A DNA stretch of 64,000 nt, taken from Rothia aeria (lineage in GTDB: Bacteria > Actinomycetota > Actinomycetes > Actinomycetales > Micrococcaceae). The first letter of the stretch is position 1, and each line of letters opens with the position of its first letter. Of this stretch, positions 62,339 to 64,000 are shown in pieces. Location of the stretch: contig AP017895.1 in assembly GCA_002355935.1 (NCBI GenBank), forward strand, positions 2,232,001-2,296,000. Direction: 5' to 3'. The position numbers were made by a program, and so were the translations under genes. Below the pieces are notes generated by a model. That model was not told the DNA's origin, did no database searches, and worked only from the letters and a program-made list of their open reading frames with translations.

Positions 62339-63050
62339 TTATATGCTTGATGAGCGGGAGGAGGAAGCACTGGGGCTGGCACTCTCATCGGTCTCAAAAC
62401 TAATGACCCAGTGACCGCCAGTGTGTTTTGCTTTAATCCGCCCCGGTGTTATAGTCTCCTGGCTGCTCTCAGAAATGAAGTTCACGCTGGTCTTTGGGCC
62501 GTCAACCTCCACATAGTACGCCCCGTGGCGGGAAATTCCCCGGTACGGCCAGGTGTACTCATCCCCTCTTTTGTGGGTTCTGAGGTTTCCAGAGAATAAA
62601 CGAGCTTAATGTCAGCTTCCCAGTGTTTACCCTCAGCCGTTTTTCGTACGACCCTATTGTTTATTATCTCTTTCTTTGTTTCCTCGTTGAACGCCGAGTC
62701 CTGCATATATGTGGTATCCCCGTAGTAAAGGCGTAGGTAATAGCCGCCCCAAGAAATGCAATGCTGGAATACAGTCCGGCTATGGAATCTTCGTCAGCGT
62801 TTTTGGGCTTAATGGGTTTGGGAACGTTTTTGGGCGGAGTGTCGTGGGTGGCGGGCTCAAAGGTACCAGCAGAAGTATCGTATTCCTCCAGTTTCGCCTC
62901 GCCTTTATAGTCTTTGGGAGAGGCTGACGGTGAAGAGGCATCCTCTTGAGTACCCACAAATACATTGGTTGCCGCGCAGGCAGATAAAAACACCGTTGTT
63001 CCTGCGCCCACAAGACTTAAAGCCGCGCGGCGGGTTATTTCGGAAGTCAT
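62339..63050 (-). pseudogene. DUF6318-like lipoprotein paralogue 3, two frameshifts
   Basis: 237 residues when restored. MTSEITRRAALSLVGAGTTV, lipobox LSAC, then KDYKGEAKLEEYDTSAGTFE as in paralogue 2. The frame breaks at CCCC 62718-62721 (adding one base gives TTGDTTYMQDSAF) and at TTTT 62569-62572 (giving PTKRGDEYTWPYRG). The second break is at the same residue as in paralogue 2. Start ATG 63050 has AAAGGA upstream; ATG 63062 directly abuts it. Convergent with paralogue 2. Confidence 0.85.
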
Positions 63051-63186
63051 CGTAATCGGCATCCTTTCGGATTGTATTTATTCGATAAACCCATCATAGG
63101 TTCTGTGCGCCCACTCACACGGTATATTCAAGTATTACCTTAATCATAGAGTTACTGTGCGCTATATCTATCCGCTCACTAACACC

Positions 63187-63224
63187 GTGCGGGCCTGTCT
63201 CACCATGGTGAGACAGGCCCGCAC
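63187..63224. terminator. Perfect 38-bp palindrome, hairpin terminator
   Basis: GTGCGGGCCTGTCTCACCA and its exact complement abut without spacer. It lies 66 bases beyond the stop codon of the gene at 63290 on its strand. Confidence 0.85.
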
Positions 63225-63289
63225 GAGCGCTTATAGACTGCTGCAGGAACCGCTCTGCATTTCTATATTTCGGCTTCTACCCTTGGCAC

Positions 63290-64000
63290 CTATTCTCCGG
63301 TTTTACCTTTGCCCTTACCGTCCTTGCCTTTCTTCTGATGCAGGGTGTGCAGCGGCTTCGGTAGCTCCACCGGCTCCCAGGTGTTTGAGGTGGCCTTGAA
63401 CATGGGCATCGCCCCGGGGCCCAGCCGAATGCCCTGAGTAGATGTATCCTCAAACCCGCTGCCGAGCGTACCCAGCTGCTGCTGCGGTTCGAACACCGGT
63501 GAGACATCATCATCCAAAGAGTCCAGGTCGCTCTCATCAATAGTTGACGGCACCGGAGTATGCGGAACGGGCGGCTGTACCGGCGGCACATCAGGGGCTG
63601 CACCCTGCCCCAGCGGCACCGTGGTGTGCTCCGCCGTATCACTGGAGGGCTGGTGCACCGGATCCTGCTGCGGGTACGGGTTCTGCAGATTCAGCTGCCG
63701 CGCCCTGCGGCGGGCACGCTCAGCTGCCTCACGCTGCACCTGCTGCGCCGCCTCAGCTGCGCGGGTAGCCTGCGCGCGGGCCGCAGCGGCACGCTGAGCC
63801 AGGTTCGCCGTGGATATCCCATCCGTGATCGGGGCGGTAACGTCAGCATCAAAGGAGCCACTCCGTTCGAAGGAGGATGCCCCGGAAAGGTTCTGCTGCG
63901 GCACCCTGCCAGTTTTAGCAGCAGCCTCCGGTCGGGCCGGGGCGGCAGGTGGCTGAGTTGGAACAGGCGCAGTAGGCTGCGCCGCCTCAGCAGAATCGCT
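63290..64000 (-). CDS. Low-complexity protein of unknown function (partial, 5' end outside window)
   Basis: The last 236 residues are present; the frame is open to the right edge, so the start lies outside. Pro/Ala-rich region, an alanine-rich helix (LAQRAAAARAQATRAAEAAQ followed by QVQREAAERARRRARQ), a Pro/Gln-rich segment, an acidic stretch (DESDLDSLDDD), then GIRLGPGAMPMFKATSNTWE and a Lys/Gly tail. No recognised domain, membrane helix or signal in the visible part. Confidence 0.6.
   Translation of the reverse strand, partial: SDSAEAAQPTAPVPTQPPAAPARPEAAAKTGRVPQQNLSGASSFERSGSFDADVTAPITDGISTANLAQRAAAARAQATRAAEAAQQVQREAAERARRRARQLNLQNPYPQQDPVHQPSSDTAEHTTVPLGQGAAPDVPPVQPPVPHTPVPSTIDESDLDSLDDDVSPVFEPQQQLGTLGSGFEDTSTQGIRLGPGAMPMFKATSNTWEPVELPKPLHTLHQKKGKDGKGKGKTGE

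Overview
The window is a stretch of actinobacterial chromosome, most likely from the Micrococcaceae and probably Rothia or a close relative. The evidence is mycothiol synthesis (mshB at the left edge), Tat-type lipoprotein signals, small Ser/Pro-rich lipoproteins, GTG/TTG starts, and housekeeping proteins of Micrococcaceae type. The genus is my inference from protein resemblance; no search was run.

Layout. 1-7.8 kb: mshB (partial), typA, a small secreted peptide gene, nudC, pgi and pcp. 7.8-17.8 kb: a LOG-family gene, a Nudix gene, a DUF6318-like lipoprotein, DUF488, a lysP-type permease, azlC-azlD-azlC, tpx and two lipoproteins. 17.9-27.6 kb: a 27-residue membrane microprotein, a DoxX-like gene, three methyltransferases, two paralogous secreted repeat proteins, a PfpI/DJ-1 protein, a TetR/SnoaL-like divergent pair and a quinone oxidoreductase. 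27.7-34.7 kb is accessory: a multi-HTH protein, a DUF1778/GNAT toxin-antitoxin cassette between 44-bp direct repeats, padR-hydrolase, GlsB, VapBC, and a methyltransferase with an unknown partner. 34.9-36.4 kb: a lipoprotein and a molbindin. About 36.9-44.5 kb is a foreign island: a coiled-coil protein, a BcgI-like restriction-modification operon with an XRE regulator, an ardA pseudogene, a cluster of GTACACC motifs, and a serine recombinase that lacks its catalytic N-terminus and is fused to an RCC1-repeat fragment. Its left edge cuts a DJ-1 gene. 44.6-64 kb: ychF, an ABC exporter, two NarL-type two-component systems arranged tail to tail, ispH, xseAB, alaA, an osmolyte-type binding protein, a Nudix gene, a LysR-type ligand-binding protein, a DedA-like gene, two more DUF6318-like lipoproteins and a partial unknown gene.

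One cross-cutting observation: nine coding sequences (pgi, the LOG gene, the oxidoreductase, the hydrolase, a kinase, the protein upstream of ispH, the binding protein and two lipoproteins) are broken, and each break is repaired by adding one base to a C/G/A/T run (12 sites). One further gene (10.6-11.1 kb) is repaired by removing one base. This pattern looks much more like homopolymer miscounting in the assembly than independent gene decay. I annotate these genes over their full restored extent and mark them as disrupted.

No tRNA, rRNA or CRISPR array was recognised. Strong hairpin terminators punctuate the backbone genes and are listed individually.
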